Notes: generated by a model from the letters alone, not told the origin. Positions 17,742 through 27,134 are shown, counted from the first letter of the stretch. The stretch: 64,000 nt of DNA from Sphingobium terrigena (GCF_003591655.1 NZ_QVRA01000020.1:254-64253); one strand, 5' to 3'. Made by a program: numbers and translations.

Positions 17742-19166
17742 TCACCGGTTGCGATTGGCGTTGGCGCCCGCGGCATCGCGGGCATCGCGGTCGCGCTGGC
17801 GGACCACCCCGGCATAGTTGGCCGAGAGGTTCACCTGGTTCATGGCGGCCATGTAGGACTGACGCATCTGGGCCCGCTGGCGCAGCACCTCGTCCCTGAG
17901 CTCACGCAACTGCTCGATGCCCTTGGTCAGGATACGCGTCTGGCAGATGTTCGTATTCTCGGCATCCGAAGCCCCCGCCGTCGTCACACCGCGTTCGGCA
18001 TTCTGCAGCGCGAAATCGATCGAACGGGTGAGGTCGTTCAGCATCTGATAGGCGAGGGTGAGCGCCACGAGTTCATCCGTGTCGGCTATGACGCTATCGG
18101 TGAGGCCCTGCCGCACGCCCCATTCGAGCAGGCGATAGACCGGTAAGGTCCGCACATTGGCGACGAACTGCTTTTCCTCCGTGGTCAGCGCCGCGCGCGT
18201 CCGGATCTTGACGGAGATCGCCTCCATCCGCTCGCGCGTCAGTATCAGCGCACCGCGACCTGCGCCGTTCACTGAACAATCCGCGGCAGTCGCGGGGATG
18301 TTGAGCGCTCGGGTCGGCACGCGACCGGTCAGGAAATCGTCGGCGCTCTCGGTATCCTGGCGCGGGCAGGCGGGAATGGCCGAGAAGAGCGGTACCTTGT
18401 CGTTGGCATCCCAGCGCATATAGACGTCGCCGACCCGTGCCCGCATGACGCCCGCCCAGTCGGATGCGCCGACACGCGCGGCGGCGTGCGCCAGCAGCGA
18501 ACCGGTCTTGAAGATGTCCGTGACCTCGGCCGGGCAATTGGCCAGCGCCTCCTTCAGATCCTCGGTCGGATTTCCCTTGTTGGCCTGGATCTTCTCGCGG
18601 CTCTGCTGCCAGCTATTGGCATAGCCTTCTCGGATCGACTTGTAGCCGGTCATTTCCTCGACGATGCCCGACATATTGTCGTCGCCCTTCGCAATCTGGA
18701 CCATGCGATTGGCAAGACGACAGTCGTTCACCTGAATAGAGTTCAGGAAATTGGTCGCCGCCTCCATTTTTGAAATAATATTACCCATCTTCTCATCCAG
18801 CGTTTCCAGAAGATATTGGAAGGCGACGGCCGGCGCGGCCTGCAGGATGGTCTCCAGCTTCTGGACGAGATAATCGGGATCGAGGAACGACATGCCGCCA
18901 AGGAACATGTCGATGCCGCCGCAGCCCGCCTTCACCTTGGGCAGCGTCAGACTCATGAGATAATCGTCATGGACATCGACGCGGCCCGACATGCCGCCCG
19001 CGGTCACATAGCCCCGGGTCTGGTCCTCGAAGCTGCCGGGCGAGGTATAGGTGACATTATCGAACCAGCTCTCGGCCCAACCCTGGGCGTGGGCCGGAAC
19101 TGACTGGCCGCATGAAGCTGCAATCAGGCAGAGCGCGAGAAACGGGCGGCGTATAGTATAGGCCAT
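17742..19166 (-). CDS. traH: conjugal transfer protein TraH
   Basis: TraH, a periplasmic/outer-membrane-associated protein of F-pilus assembly, 474 aa. It has a signal peptide (TIRRPFLALCLIAASCGQSV, cleaved near AHA), then the TraH hallmark GGMSGRVDVHDDYLMSLTLP followed by GCGGIDMFLGGMSFLD. Cys pairs are typical and fit the several thiol-disulfide proteins encoded next door. ATG 19166 has CAGGAAACC upstream; a GTG at 19199 would add 11 residues. Follows the thioredoxin-like gene by about 45 nt. Confidence 0.92.
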   Translation of the reverse strand: MAYTIRRPFLALCLIAASCGQSVPAHAQGWAESWFDNVTYTSPGSFEDQTRGYVTAGGMSGRVDVHDDYLMSLTLPKVKAGCGGIDMFLGGMSFLDPDYLVQKLETILQAAPAVAFQYLLETLDEKMGNIISKMEAATNFLNSIQVNDCRLANRMVQIAKGDDNMSGIVEEMTGYKSIREGYANSWQQSREKIQANKGNPTEDLKEALANCPAEVTDIFKTGSLLAHAAARVGASDWAGVMRARVGDVYMRWDANDKVPLFSAIPACPRQDTESADDFLTGRVPTRALNIPATAADCSVNGAGRGALILTRERMEAISVKIRTRAALTTEEKQFVANVRTLPVYRLLEWGVRQGLTDSVIADTDELVALTLAYQMLNDLTRSIDFALQNAERGVTTAGASDAENTNICQTRILTKGIEQLRELRDEVLRQRAQMRQSYMAAMNQVNLSANYAGVVRQRDRDARDAAGANANRNR

Positions 19167-19212
19167 GACAGGTTTCCTGAAGGCAAGAGTTTGTGACACA
19201 GCCCCGGCACGA

Positions 19213-19815
19213 TCAGCGTCCTTTCCGATTGGAAGAGACCGGCGCCCTCACGCCGACAATTCCGGTAAATTTGGACATGGCGCGCACACCCACCGCGGCA
19301 CGCGCCCCGGCCAGCATCCGGGCGGCAAGCCAGGCGTTGCGCGCGATATTGGCGCAATGATCGGTGCCGATCGCGATGGGCACCATGCGGCCCGGATCAG
19401 CCATTGGCCGCACCCATGCGACCGGGTTTCCGACCCAGGGTAGGCCAAGGCGCCCCGATCGGAGGGCCGCTTCCTCAACCCCAAGCGTCCGGATCTGCCA
19501 GCCATAGCGGCCACGGAATGCCAGAAGCTTCGTCCAGAGATCGCCGCAGGGCAGGCAGCCGGGCGCCGTGCTTATCTCGATCACATAGAGCGATGCCTGA
19601 TCGCGCAGCATGATCTCGAAGTCGGGCGGAAAATCGCGCGTCACCGGCACGCGCGAAAGCCACAGGCGCATGTCCGCAGCCGTCGACACCGGATGGATGG
19701 CCGCCCGCCGAGCGACGTCCCGGTCCGCCTGCTGTGCGAGGACGCTCGCCGGCAGCACTATCAGTGGCGTCAGCAGCGAGACGCCGCAGACCAGCGCGGA
19801 ACCCAGGCGCCTCAT
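19213..19815 (-). CDS. thioredoxin-like tra-operon protein (TrbB/TraF type)
   Basis: A 200-aa exported protein with a signal peptide (ALVCGVSLLTPLIVLPASVL, cleaved near AQQA) and a thioredoxin-like C-L-P-C motif in TAPGCLPCGDLW. It probably helps disulfide formation in Cys-rich transfer proteins such as TraH, TraU and TraN; F plasmids use TrbB and TraF for this. It overlaps the traF stop by 4 nt. Its exact orthology is uncertain. Confidence 0.7.
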   Translation of the reverse strand: MRRLGSALVCGVSLLTPLIVLPASVLAQQADRDVARRAAIHPVSTAADMRLWLSRVPVTRDFPPDFEIMLRDQASLYVIEISTAPGCLPCGDLWTKLLAFRGRYGWQIRTLGVEEAALRSGRLGLPWVGNPVAWVRPMADPGRMVPIAIGTDHCANIARNAWLAARMLAGARAAVGVRAMSKFTGIVGVRAPVSSNRKGR

Positions 19816-20699
19816 GGCCTACGCTCCCTGGCATCGACGAGATCGCCGCCGATCACGCGCGGATCGGTCGAGGAGACGGGGCCATTGGCCAGCGCATCGA
19901 AGAAGCCGTCTTCCTCGCCCGCGCCGGTCAGCCACTGCTCCGGGCGGATGTCGCCGCTCAGCAATCGCACGGCCTGATAGGCCATCTGCGCGAGATTGGG
20001 GTATGTCTCGACCCCAGCGGCAATCACCATGCGCTGGGGACTGCCCCGACGGATGACCATGGTGGTCGGCGTCACCTCGACTCCGAACCGTTGCTTGAGG
20101 TCCGGCCTGCGGTCGAGGTCCATCAGGCTCACCTGCCAGCCCATGTCATCCTGGAACCGCTGGACGATCGGCCACTGCACCCTGCAATAGCCGCAGGATT
20201 CCCGGGCAAACATGACGAGCGCGAATTCCCCGGCCTTGGACTGCAGATATTGGCGGCGGACCTGGTCCTTCTGCGCCCCCATCGCATCGCGGGCCTCGCC
20301 CACCATCGGATTGGCGGCTTTGGCATTGAGCTGCGGATGCGTCAGCATGGCAAGCTGGGTGACGCCGGCAAAGGCGCGGGCCTTGCGTCGGGCAAAATCC
20401 TGCAGCCGCCAGAAATCCGCGACCGCGTCGATCGTGAGGACGGTGGCGGCATAGTCGCGTTGCTCGACGATGAGCTTCGCGATCCGGGGTGGCGACCATT
20501 TGGCCAGTTCCACCATCGGCGGGATGACCGGCTTGGGGACCGTTTCATCCTGCGCCTCTTCTTCAGCGCCGGATTTGGGTGTCTCGTACCACCAGTAGCC
20601 CCGTGCCGCACGATCGCCCGCGCTCGCAGGCGCCGTTTGCGCGCACGCAGGACCGGCGGACAGGAGCAAGGCCACACCCAGTAAGAGCATGCGCCTCAC
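19812..20699 (-). CDS. traF: conjugal transfer protein TraF
   Basis: TraF of the F-type system, 295 aa, a periplasmic thioredoxin-fold protein needed for pilus assembly. It has a signal peptide (MLLLGVALLLSAGPACAQ), the family motif RGYWWYETP just after it, and a thioredoxin domain with C-G-Y-C in ARESCGYCRVQWP. Unlike F TraF, which lacks the motif, this one has an intact CxxC and may be redox-active. It overlaps both neighbours by 4 nt. Confidence 0.9.
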   Translation of the reverse strand: MRRMLLLGVALLLSAGPACAQTAPASAGDRAARGYWWYETPKSGAEEEAQDETVPKPVIPPMVELAKWSPPRIAKLIVEQRDYAATVLTIDAVADFWRLQDFARRKARAFAGVTQLAMLTHPQLNAKAANPMVGEARDAMGAQKDQVRRQYLQSKAGEFALVMFARESCGYCRVQWPIVQRFQDDMGWQVSLMDLDRRPDLKQRFGVEVTPTTMVIRRGSPQRMVIAAGVETYPNLAQMAYQAVRLLSGDIRPEQWLTGAGEEDGFFDALANGPVSSTDPRVIGGDLVDARERRP

Positions 20700-21292
20700 A
20701 GCAGCTTCTCCATGCGCGTGAGCCGCTCGATCGCGACCGGGCCATAATAGCGGCTGTCATATCCGTCGGGATGCCGCGAACCGACGAAGATCATCCCCTC
20801 GGGAATGCGCGCGCTTTCCGGCTGCCAATGAACGAGTGTCTTGCCATTGCGCGCTGCAGATTTGCTGACACCCATCAGTGTGCCATTGCAATAATACCAG
20901 CCATTCCGGGCCAGCCCGCCATATCCGGGTTTCTCGACTATGCTGATCCGGTCGCCAGGCAGACAGAGCGCATATTTGGTGATCGCGACAGGCTTCGGGC
21001 CGGCTACCGGATCGGAAAATGTGAAGGATATGAGATCGCCGCGACGGATTGGCCCCGGAGATCGATGGACCACCCATGCGTCGATCGACGGCGTCATGAC
21101 CAGGGTGATCTGCGGCATCGCCCACCAGGCGAAGAGACCGATGGGCAGCACGATGCCATAGGCCTTGAGCAGCTGGGCAGGCCGCGCCGGTTGCCCAAGA
21201 CCGTTTGCGCCGAGCGCCACCGCCGCCCGGAGCGGCAGATCCTTAAGTTCGCGCCAGAGACGGTTACCGGCGCGCCAGGTAAGCAAGAGCAT
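20696..21292 (-). CDS. S26-family signal peptidase of the tra operon
   Basis: A 198-aa membrane-anchored peptidase. One hydrophobic segment (AYGIVLPIGLFAWWAMPQIT) precedes the catalytic Ser in TPSIDAWV; the general-base Lys is in ITKYALCLPGDRIS. It resembles TraF of RP4 and TrhF, which mature conjugative pilin. A pilin-processing role fits, since chromosomal LepB does this in F. ATG 21292 follows GGAGGAGG, a strong ribosome site. It overlaps the trbC end by 29 nt. Confidence 0.85.
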   Translation of the reverse strand: MLLLTWRAGNRLWRELKDLPLRAAVALGANGLGQPARPAQLLKAYGIVLPIGLFAWWAMPQITLVMTPSIDAWVVHRSPGPIRRGDLISFTFSDPVAGPKPVAITKYALCLPGDRISIVEKPGYGGLARNGWYYCNGTLMGVSKSAARNGKTLVHWQPESARIPEGMIFVGSRHPDGYDSRYYGPVAIERLTRMEKLL

Positions 21293-22154
21293 CTCGCACC
21301 TCCTCCTTGCCGCCAAGACGGCCATATTCCTCGAGCAATCCGGAAAGGGCAGCGTCGCCCAGCACGATGTGCGCGGCGCGCGGGCTGGCCTCGTCACGCT
21401 CGCAATAAGGAAGAGTCGGATCGCCCGGGATCATCGCCAGCGCGGGCACCTGGGTGACGCCATGCTGGCGGAACACCAGGGGATCGACGATGACCTGCAC
21501 GTCGCGCATCGCGCAGGCGGGACCTTCGCAATCGGGATCGCGGCGCAATATGGCGGCCGACAATTTCGCCATCGGTGCGACCTGCCGCATCCCGCCCGGC
21601 ATGCCGCGGAAGGCCATCACGCCGCTGGCGCGTTCGAGCTGGCCGGCATAGGTGCGCAGCGTCTCGACCGGCATTGAGGAGGAGACGAACAGCACGGGAA
21701 CCCAGCGTTTCGCGCTCGCCCTGGATACGACGCCGGCCAGCGCCGCCTCTTCGGGCTGTTCAAGGCCCAGGGCCTGGGCGATACGACGGCTCGCGACCTC
21801 CCGCTCGAGGGCCAATGCATCACGAGCCGCCGCGACATCGGCCTCCACCCGTTTCGCCATGGCGGGATTCTGCTTGCGCCTGTTGATCCCCTCGAAAGCA
21901 CGGCGCTGGGCGGCGGCATCCGCTTTGCCCGGTAGAAAAGGCGAGGCTTTCGTGGGAGTCTTGGCCCTGGCGGTGGCGCGCTTCACGCGCTCCATCGCCG
22001 CTTCGCCCTGATCCTGGATGCGCGTGCGAGCATTGCCACTCTGCTGCTGATCGGCCGCGCCCTGCGGTTCGCTTGCCCTGACCAGCAGGGGAGCGAGGGC
22101 AATGGCTGCCAACAGGAGCGCGCGACTAGTTGTGGATCGTCTGCATATAGGCAT
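21264..22154 (-). CDS. trbC: conjugal transfer protein TrbC
   Basis: TrbC of the F-type system, a periplasmic protein that works with TraW in pilus assembly; 296 aa. The signal-like N-terminus is RALLLAAIALAPLLVRA. A charged helical section follows, then the conserved domain with VPVLFVSSSMPVETLRTYA and VQVIVDPLVFRQHGVTQVPA. The start at ATG 22154 overlaps the previous gene by 29 nt without a clear ribosome site, so translation is probably coupled. Confidence 0.88.
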   Translation of the reverse strand: MPICRRSTTSRALLLAAIALAPLLVRASEPQGAADQQQSGNARTRIQDQGEAAMERVKRATARAKTPTKASPFLPGKADAAAQRRAFEGINRRKQNPAMAKRVEADVAAARDALALEREVASRRIAQALGLEQPEEAALAGVVSRASAKRWVPVLFVSSSMPVETLRTYAGQLERASGVMAFRGMPGGMRQVAPMAKLSAAILRRDPDCEGPACAMRDVQVIVDPLVFRQHGVTQVPALAMIPGDPTLPYCERDEASPRAAHIVLGDAALSGLLEEYGRLGGKEEVRDALAYLARR

Positions 22155-23220
22155 CGATCTTGTCCTTCATGTCGATCTGGATTTCGGATTGGGCGCGTGC
22201 CTCGATTTCCGCATAATATTCCGACAGGTCCATTCGCGAGAAATCGAGCGCCTGAAACTCTTGCGGAGTGAAGCCCCGGCAATAGGGCTGCTTGGGAGTA
22301 CCCCAGCCGATCGCGCTGAAAGCCTTCAATTGCGGCCGGCCTTGTTCCTGGATGATCCGGCCGAGCTTGGTATTGAAGCAGCAATGGCCGCGGGCTTTCT
22401 GGACGCAGATGCCGAGGATTTTCGAAGAACAATAGCTTCCGACCTCATGGCACATGCCCGAGCCGCGCAGCATGCCCACTTCCATGTCCTGTTGGTCGCA
22501 GCCCTGGAGCAGCACCTCGATCATGAAATTGACGGCCAGACTGATCGCGATCGATGTGGGATCGATGCCGACGATGATCGCGTTGGCCCCGGCACTTGCT
22601 GCCTGGCTCGCCGTCGCGCCCGCCTTGAAGGCGGTGTAGGCCGCTTTCATGCCGGTGAACACGCCCTTGGCAACGGCGATCTTGGTGCCGATCGACGAGA
22701 TCGAACCACCCATGCCGTCCTTCACGATCTTGCCCTTATCCTTGCAGCAGTTCGAGAAGCTGGTCTTGAGCCCCGCCGGGCGGCATCGCGCGGCGCGTCC
22801 CGAGAAAATCTCAATCGTTCCAAGACAATTGCCGTCGGCATCGACACCGCCATCCGCCTCGACACCCGGATCGTCGACGACCGGGTCATCGACGACGGGA
22901 TTGACGCTGGTGTCGATGCAGGCATTGGCCGAGCAGGTCGGCGCGCCGCCGCTTGCCGGCACCGCGCAGGCAAATTGATCACCGAGCGGGCAATGCATCG
23001 CCCCGGCCAAATCCGCCTCGCAGCGCGTTTCGCCGATCGGGCACATCCATCCGCCCGAACCGGTCAGATGGCAGCTCGCTGTCTCGCCGTCATCGGCCGC
23101 GTCGCCATTGCCGTTCAGATCGACCGCGCACAGCTGCTGCGCCAGCCCAGTTGCCGGCCATAGCGACAGGCTGGCACCGACAAACAGGAGCGTCGAAAGA
23201 AGGGCGCGCGCCGGCGTCAT
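22126..23220 (-). CDS. traN: TraN-like mating-pair stabilisation protein, C-terminal part
   Basis: A 364-aa exported Cys-rich protein matching the C-terminal region of TraN, the outer-membrane adhesin that stabilises mating pairs: HCCFNTKLGRIIQEQGRPQL, then YCRGFTPQEFQALDFSRMDL. A signal peptide is present at its own N-terminus, followed by a low-complexity DDPVVDDPGVEADGG linker, so it is exported as a separate protein. It starts 4 nt inside the preceding TraN-like gene. Single-protein TraN is longer; here the function seems divided in two. Confidence 0.8.
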   Translation of the reverse strand: MTPARALLSTLLFVGASLSLWPATGLAQQLCAVDLNGNGDAADDGETASCHLTGSGGWMCPIGETRCEADLAGAMHCPLGDQFACAVPASGGAPTCSANACIDTSVNPVVDDPVVDDPGVEADGGVDADGNCLGTIEIFSGRAARCRPAGLKTSFSNCCKDKGKIVKDGMGGSISSIGTKIAVAKGVFTGMKAAYTAFKAGATASQAASAGANAIIVGIDPTSIAISLAVNFMIEVLLQGCDQQDMEVGMLRGSGMCHEVGSYCSSKILGICVQKARGHCCFNTKLGRIIQEQGRPQLKAFSAIGWGTPKQPYCRGFTPQEFQALDFSRMDLSEYYAEIEARAQSEIQIDMKDKIDAYMQTIHN

Positions 23221-25148
23221 CGCACGGCACCCGTGCAGACCATATCCGCGCCGCCCAGGCGCACGGTCTGCATCATCACCACCGCTTCGGGAAAATCATC
23301 GATGCAGCCGCAGCCCTGCACCAGCTCATCGCCCTCGCCTGCGGGGCAGACATTGCTGTCCTGGCAGGCGTGATAGAAAAAGTCCCAACCGGTCGGGTTC
23401 GTCTGCTTCGAGCCGGTCACACCGTCGGGCGCAGCGGCGCTATTGGCCTGAGCCTTGCGCGTCTTGCAGATGGGCTCGCAAGCATTAACGCTGCCACGAT
23501 CCGGAAGCGAGAAGTCGCGGGTTGTCAGGCTATAGCCGCCATCGGCCGTCCGCACCCGGTCGGCCAGCAGCGTCTCGGTCGAACGATCGATGATATAGGC
23601 GCCGCGCGACAGATCGGGCTGGGGAACTGCACCTTGATCGACCGTGCAGGCATAATTGCGCTGGCGCGCGAAGAAATCCCGGCTGACCTGCATCGCGCAG
23701 GCACCCGTGCCCATCTGGCGGGTCTGGGGCAGGGGGCTGAGCCCGGTCTTGACGCCATTGCGGACGGTGGTGACGCCGTCCACATCCTCATCGTTGAGCC
23801 GGCATGTCGCATTCGACGCATAACCCGAGCACGTGTCGACAAGCTGCTCGGACGTCTTGCAGCCGGGCTCCACCTGCGCCTCGATCGCGGCATAGGCCTC
23901 GCCGCCATCGGCAACCGCGACACGCAGCCATATGTCATGATCGCCCTTCGTCAGCCTGCCCGTGATATCGAGATTGGGATAGGCATAGAAGGCGCCCTTC
24001 TCCTCGCATTTCCCTGGCGGCAGCCCCATGCCGGTCCAGCCCTGCGGTCCTGACCCCACCAGTTCGCCGTCGATCCGGATCTGTGCCCAGTCATCGGCCC
24101 CGAAGCGGGTCAGGAGAACCTGCTGCAGCCTGTCGGGCTCCTTGACGCGCAGCGTCATGTGGAAATCGAAGATGGTGCAGGATCCGCCGGAAAGACTGTT
24201 GTCAGCCGGCGACCCCATGAGGAAGACGCGCCGCCCAGGCACCGAGTCATCGGTCGCATAGCCGCCCGAGACCCGATCGATGATCTTTTCGGGCGTTATC
24301 TCCTCGAGCGTGATCCGACGGGTCACGGTGCAGCTCCGATTGATCTGCGACCGGCCGGTTCCTGTGGATGAAGCCGACAGCGCCTGAAACACGCTGCTCG
24401 CCTCTGCCGCTTTGAAGGCATCGTCGGCGATGGCGTTCGGATTGGCCTTGTAGGCGGTGGCGCCGATCTGCGGCTGCGCCGCGCAGGATGTGGTCTGCGC
24501 GCCGATATAGCGGATGACGGGGCCATCGATGGACGCCTGGGCGATGCCGATACGCGGATCGCTCGTGGTGAGAGCGCCGACCACGCCGCCGCCCAAATCT
24601 TTCAGCACCGAGGCCATATTGCCCCAGGCAAGATTGCTGCCGCAGCTGTTGTTGACGCAGTAACAGCCGGCAAGGTCCGTCAGCTCGACCTCGCTGAGCT
24701 TGAGCGATCCCGACGCGGCAGTATCCCAGCGGAAGAAGCGGCAGGCGTCCCACGTACCCGGCGTACAGGAGATGATCCCGTTGGCGCAGATACCCGAGAC
24801 GGGAACAGGTACCATCATCGCTTCATCGAAGCTGCCGTCGAGATCGCGGTCGCGCGAAATGCTGAGCGTTCCGATATCTCCGCTCTCATTGGGCTGCGCG
24901 AGCAGTTCGAGCAATGTCGCGCTTTTCTGGCAGGCGAGGTTGGGCGTGAAGGTCTTTGAGGAATCGATCGTGCTAATCGCCTCTCCGGCGAGGCCCGGCG
25001 TCACATAGTTGCCGAGGATTGCATCGCTGTCCGCACTCTTCGCCCGCGCGGACGCGGCCGCGGCACGGGCGCGATCCTCCGCCGTCTGGGCGTGAAGCGA
25101 TACGGGCAGGCTGAGCGCCGTCATCAAGAGCAGGGCGCACTTCCTCAT
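23217..25148 (-). CDS. traN: TraN-like large exported protein, N-terminal part
   Basis: A 643-aa exported protein with a signal peptide (LLLMTALSLPVSLHAQ) and many Cys residues, matching the N-terminal and middle region of alphaproteobacterial TraN proteins. It ends in CPAGEGDELVQGCGCIDDFP, a Cys-rich segment. It is followed with a 4-nt overlap by the protein carrying the TraN C-terminal signature, so the two together likely make the adhesin. Fission of one gene or two original genes cannot be told from this sequence alone. Confidence 0.72.
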   Translation of the reverse strand: MRKCALLLMTALSLPVSLHAQTAEDRARAAAASARAKSADSDAILGNYVTPGLAGEAISTIDSSKTFTPNLACQKSATLLELLAQPNESGDIGTLSISRDRDLDGSFDEAMMVPVPVSGICANGIISCTPGTWDACRFFRWDTAASGSLKLSEVELTDLAGCYCVNNSCGSNLAWGNMASVLKDLGGGVVGALTTSDPRIGIAQASIDGPVIRYIGAQTTSCAAQPQIGATAYKANPNAIADDAFKAAEASSVFQALSASSTGTGRSQINRSCTVTRRITLEEITPEKIIDRVSGGYATDDSVPGRRVFLMGSPADNSLSGGSCTIFDFHMTLRVKEPDRLQQVLLTRFGADDWAQIRIDGELVGSGPQGWTGMGLPPGKCEEKGAFYAYPNLDITGRLTKGDHDIWLRVAVADGGEAYAAIEAQVEPGCKTSEQLVDTCSGYASNATCRLNDEDVDGVTTVRNGVKTGLSPLPQTRQMGTGACAMQVSRDFFARQRNYACTVDQGAVPQPDLSRGAYIIDRSTETLLADRVRTADGGYSLTTRDFSLPDRGSVNACEPICKTRKAQANSAAAPDGVTGSKQTNPTGWDFFYHACQDSNVCPAGEGDELVQGCGCIDDFPEAVVMMQTVRLGGADMVCTGAVR

Positions 25149-25468
25149 GGCCGGATCTCGCTCGGTATGACCCGCCTGGAGCCGCGCCGCAGCCGAAACA
25201 GGAGCGTGGATGGAACCGGGCCGGGCAGTTCCGCCCGAAACACTGCCTGCCCTTCGAAAACGGCCAGCGTGGCCACGACGACATGCGGCGAGGAGGGGGG
25301 GACCGCATCATCGTTTGTCGTGGCCACGCCGACCGTCCGGCCGGCACCGCGGGGGCTATGCGGCGCCGGTCTAGCCGCGCAAGGAACGCCTGGCTCCATG
25401 GGGTGACGGGAAGGCCATCGGCTAATCCCAGGCGCACGGGCGCGGATCTGGCGAGGCAGACGGCTCAT
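25145..25468 (-). CDS. small hypothetical protein nested between traU and traN
   Basis: A 107-aa protein starting MSRLPRQIRARAPG. Its ATG (25468) overlaps the traU stop by 4 nt and its stop overlaps the traN start by 4 nt, which is strong evidence for a real, translationally coupled gene. The C-terminal half (HVVVATLAVFEGQAVFRAEL) looks like a beta domain. No family recognised and no counterpart in the F operon that I know. Confidence 0.7.
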   Translation of the reverse strand: MSRLPRQIRARAPGISRWPSRHPMEPGVPCAARPAPHSPRGAGRTVGVATTNDDAVPPSSPHVVVATLAVFEGQAVFRAELPGPVPSTLLFRLRRGSRRVIPSEIRP

Positions 25469-26478
25469 GGCGTCGAGACTCCGGCACAGCAGATCGTCTT
25501 CTCGAACAACATGAACTGGGCATTGTCCTTGCCCGGCGCATGCTTGGCCGACGTCCAGAGCGCGCCAGGGCGACCGACATTGACGCAACTGCCGCCCTTG
25601 ACCGGCTCCATCAGCTGGAACTTGTAGCGGCTCTTGGTCCAGACCGGCTGGGGAATGAACGAGCAGCCATCGGCCGAACTGACGGTGAGGGCGCCAAGCC
25701 GTCCCATCATGAAAACCCCGCGCGCGGCGAGCCCCGCCCAGGCTTCGACACTGTCCCCGAAATGGATATCGCCCGCTACCGGATAGGTGGCGCCCCAGGA
25801 GCCCATGCACCAGAAGAGCGGATCGACGACCTTGCCGGCGGCCGCGGCGGCGCTGTCGGCCATGCAGGCAAGGCCAGCGGCGGGATTGCCGAACAGGATC
25901 GCCTCGGGCTGGATGATCGCACCCAGAGTCGCCGATTGCCAGGTCGGCAGCACTTCGGTGATCAGCGCTACATCGAAGCCATTGTCCTCGATGCACGGCA
26001 GGTCGGTGAACATGTCGAGCATCTTCCAGACCGGCGCGATATAATAGTGCATCTGCGCGAACATCTTGCGGCTATTGGTGCCGTCCGAGATGCTGGTCTG
26101 GCTGCCCTGGAGCCTACCGCCGGTCGGCATGATGTCGGCGCCAAGCGCCATCATGCAGCCCGGTTCGGTCACGACATCGACCATCCGACCCGGCGACCAG
26201 AAGCTGACCTTGACACCGAACCAGAAGGTCACGCCCTTGCGGCAGGCACACAGCGGCTTGGAGGCGGACTGGGCATCGAGCGCCTTGCCGAGCGGATCGC
26301 TTGGACCCACCTTCACGCCGCCGATGGTAATCGGGAAAATACAGTTCCAGCGCACTTTGGTGATGGGATTGAACACCGTGCCCGCCTCGCATTTGGAGGC
26401 ATGGGCGGGAACCGCGACCGCCAGGGCGGCAAAACCGCAACCCAGCGCGAGCAATCTGCGAAGCGACACCATTTTCAT
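25465..26478 (-). CDS. traU: conjugal transfer protein TraU
   Basis: TraU, a periplasmic Cys-rich protein needed for DNA transfer in F-type systems, 337 aa. Signal peptide LLALGCGFAALAVAVPAHA, then family motifs KVRWNCIFPITIGGVKVG, CACRKGVTFWFGVKVSFWSP and PLFWCMGSWGATYP. Overlaps traW by 4 nt. One of the best recognisable genes of the operon. Confidence 0.93.
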   Translation of the reverse strand: MKMVSLRRLLALGCGFAALAVAVPAHASKCEAGTVFNPITKVRWNCIFPITIGGVKVGPSDPLGKALDAQSASKPLCACRKGVTFWFGVKVSFWSPGRMVDVVTEPGCMMALGADIMPTGGRLQGSQTSISDGTNSRKMFAQMHYYIAPVWKMLDMFTDLPCIEDNGFDVALITEVLPTWQSATLGAIIQPEAILFGNPAAGLACMADSAAAAAGKVVDPLFWCMGSWGATYPVAGDIHFGDSVEAWAGLAARGVFMMGRLGALTVSSADGCSFIPQPVWTKSRYKFQLMEPVKGGSCVNVGRPGALWTSAKHAPGKDNAQFMLFEKTICCAGVSTP

Positions 26479-27134
26479 CTCGCTGCCCTCCGGTCGGTTT
26501 TGCGCCTGTCGACCTCGGTGAGCACCAGCTTCTGCCCGGTTTGCGCGACGATTGCCGGCGCGACCTTCAGGCCAAGCCGCACCTTGACGCGTTCCTCGAG
26601 CAGGAAGAGCGCCCTGCCGTGACGCTCGCCGAGCGTGATCGCATCGGCATCACCGGGGCTGCCGGCCGCAAGCAGGATGAAATCTGCCGGCCTCGCGGTG
26701 CGCAGCGCCCAGGCCAGATCGCGCGGATGGACCACGATGAGCCGCTGCGGGAGCGACACATAGGCCAGGGGATTGAAGCTGTAGCCCCTGGCGTAGAGCA
26801 GCTTGCCGTCCGGGAGCCGAATGTCCTGTTCGAGGGTATAGAGAGGCACGACCGTCCGGTTCCGGTCGGCCTGGGCGATCCCGAGCGTTGCCGCCTTCAT
26901 CGCCGACCAGTTCTCGCGCGGCCCGAAGGCACTCTTCATGTCTGGGACATGGGCGGCCCGGCCTTCGATCTCGCTCAGAGCGTCGGGCTCGGCGATCGGC
27001 CAGGTACGCCCGATCTTGCTGGTCGCCGCCATTGCCGTCGAAGGCGTCAGCACACCCATAGTCGTCGCGACCGCAGCGAGCAGTGGCAGGAGAGGACAGC
27101 GGCCGAAATGCCGATGTAACGACCTAGCGACCAT
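26475..27134 (-). CDS. traW: conjugal transfer protein TraW
   Basis: TraW, a periplasmic pilus-assembly protein acting with TrbC; 219 aa. A hydrophobic signal region precedes IGRTWPIAEPDALSEIE, the usual TraW N-terminus. Later motifs are ARGYSFNPLAYVSLPQRLIV and ADFILLAAGSPGD. ATG 27134 follows GGGGGAGACGGC and lies 11 nt inside the preceding small gene. Confidence 0.9.
   Translation of the reverse strand: MVARSLHRHFGRCPLLPLLAAVATTMGVLTPSTAMAATSKIGRTWPIAEPDALSEIEGRAAHVPDMKSAFGPRENWSAMKAATLGIAQADRNRTVVPLYTLEQDIRLPDGKLLYARGYSFNPLAYVSLPQRLIVVHPRDLAWALRTARPADFILLAAGSPGDADAITLGERHGRALFLLEERVKVRLGLKVAPAIVAQTGQKLVLTEVDRRKTDRRAAR

Noticed and set aside
22102..23163. 353-aa plus-strand frame opposite traN
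   Set aside because: Antisense to a gene with signal peptide and TraN signature; no ribosome site.
25540..26622. 360-aa plus-strand frame opposite traU
   Set aside because: Antisense to traU, which has clear family motifs.
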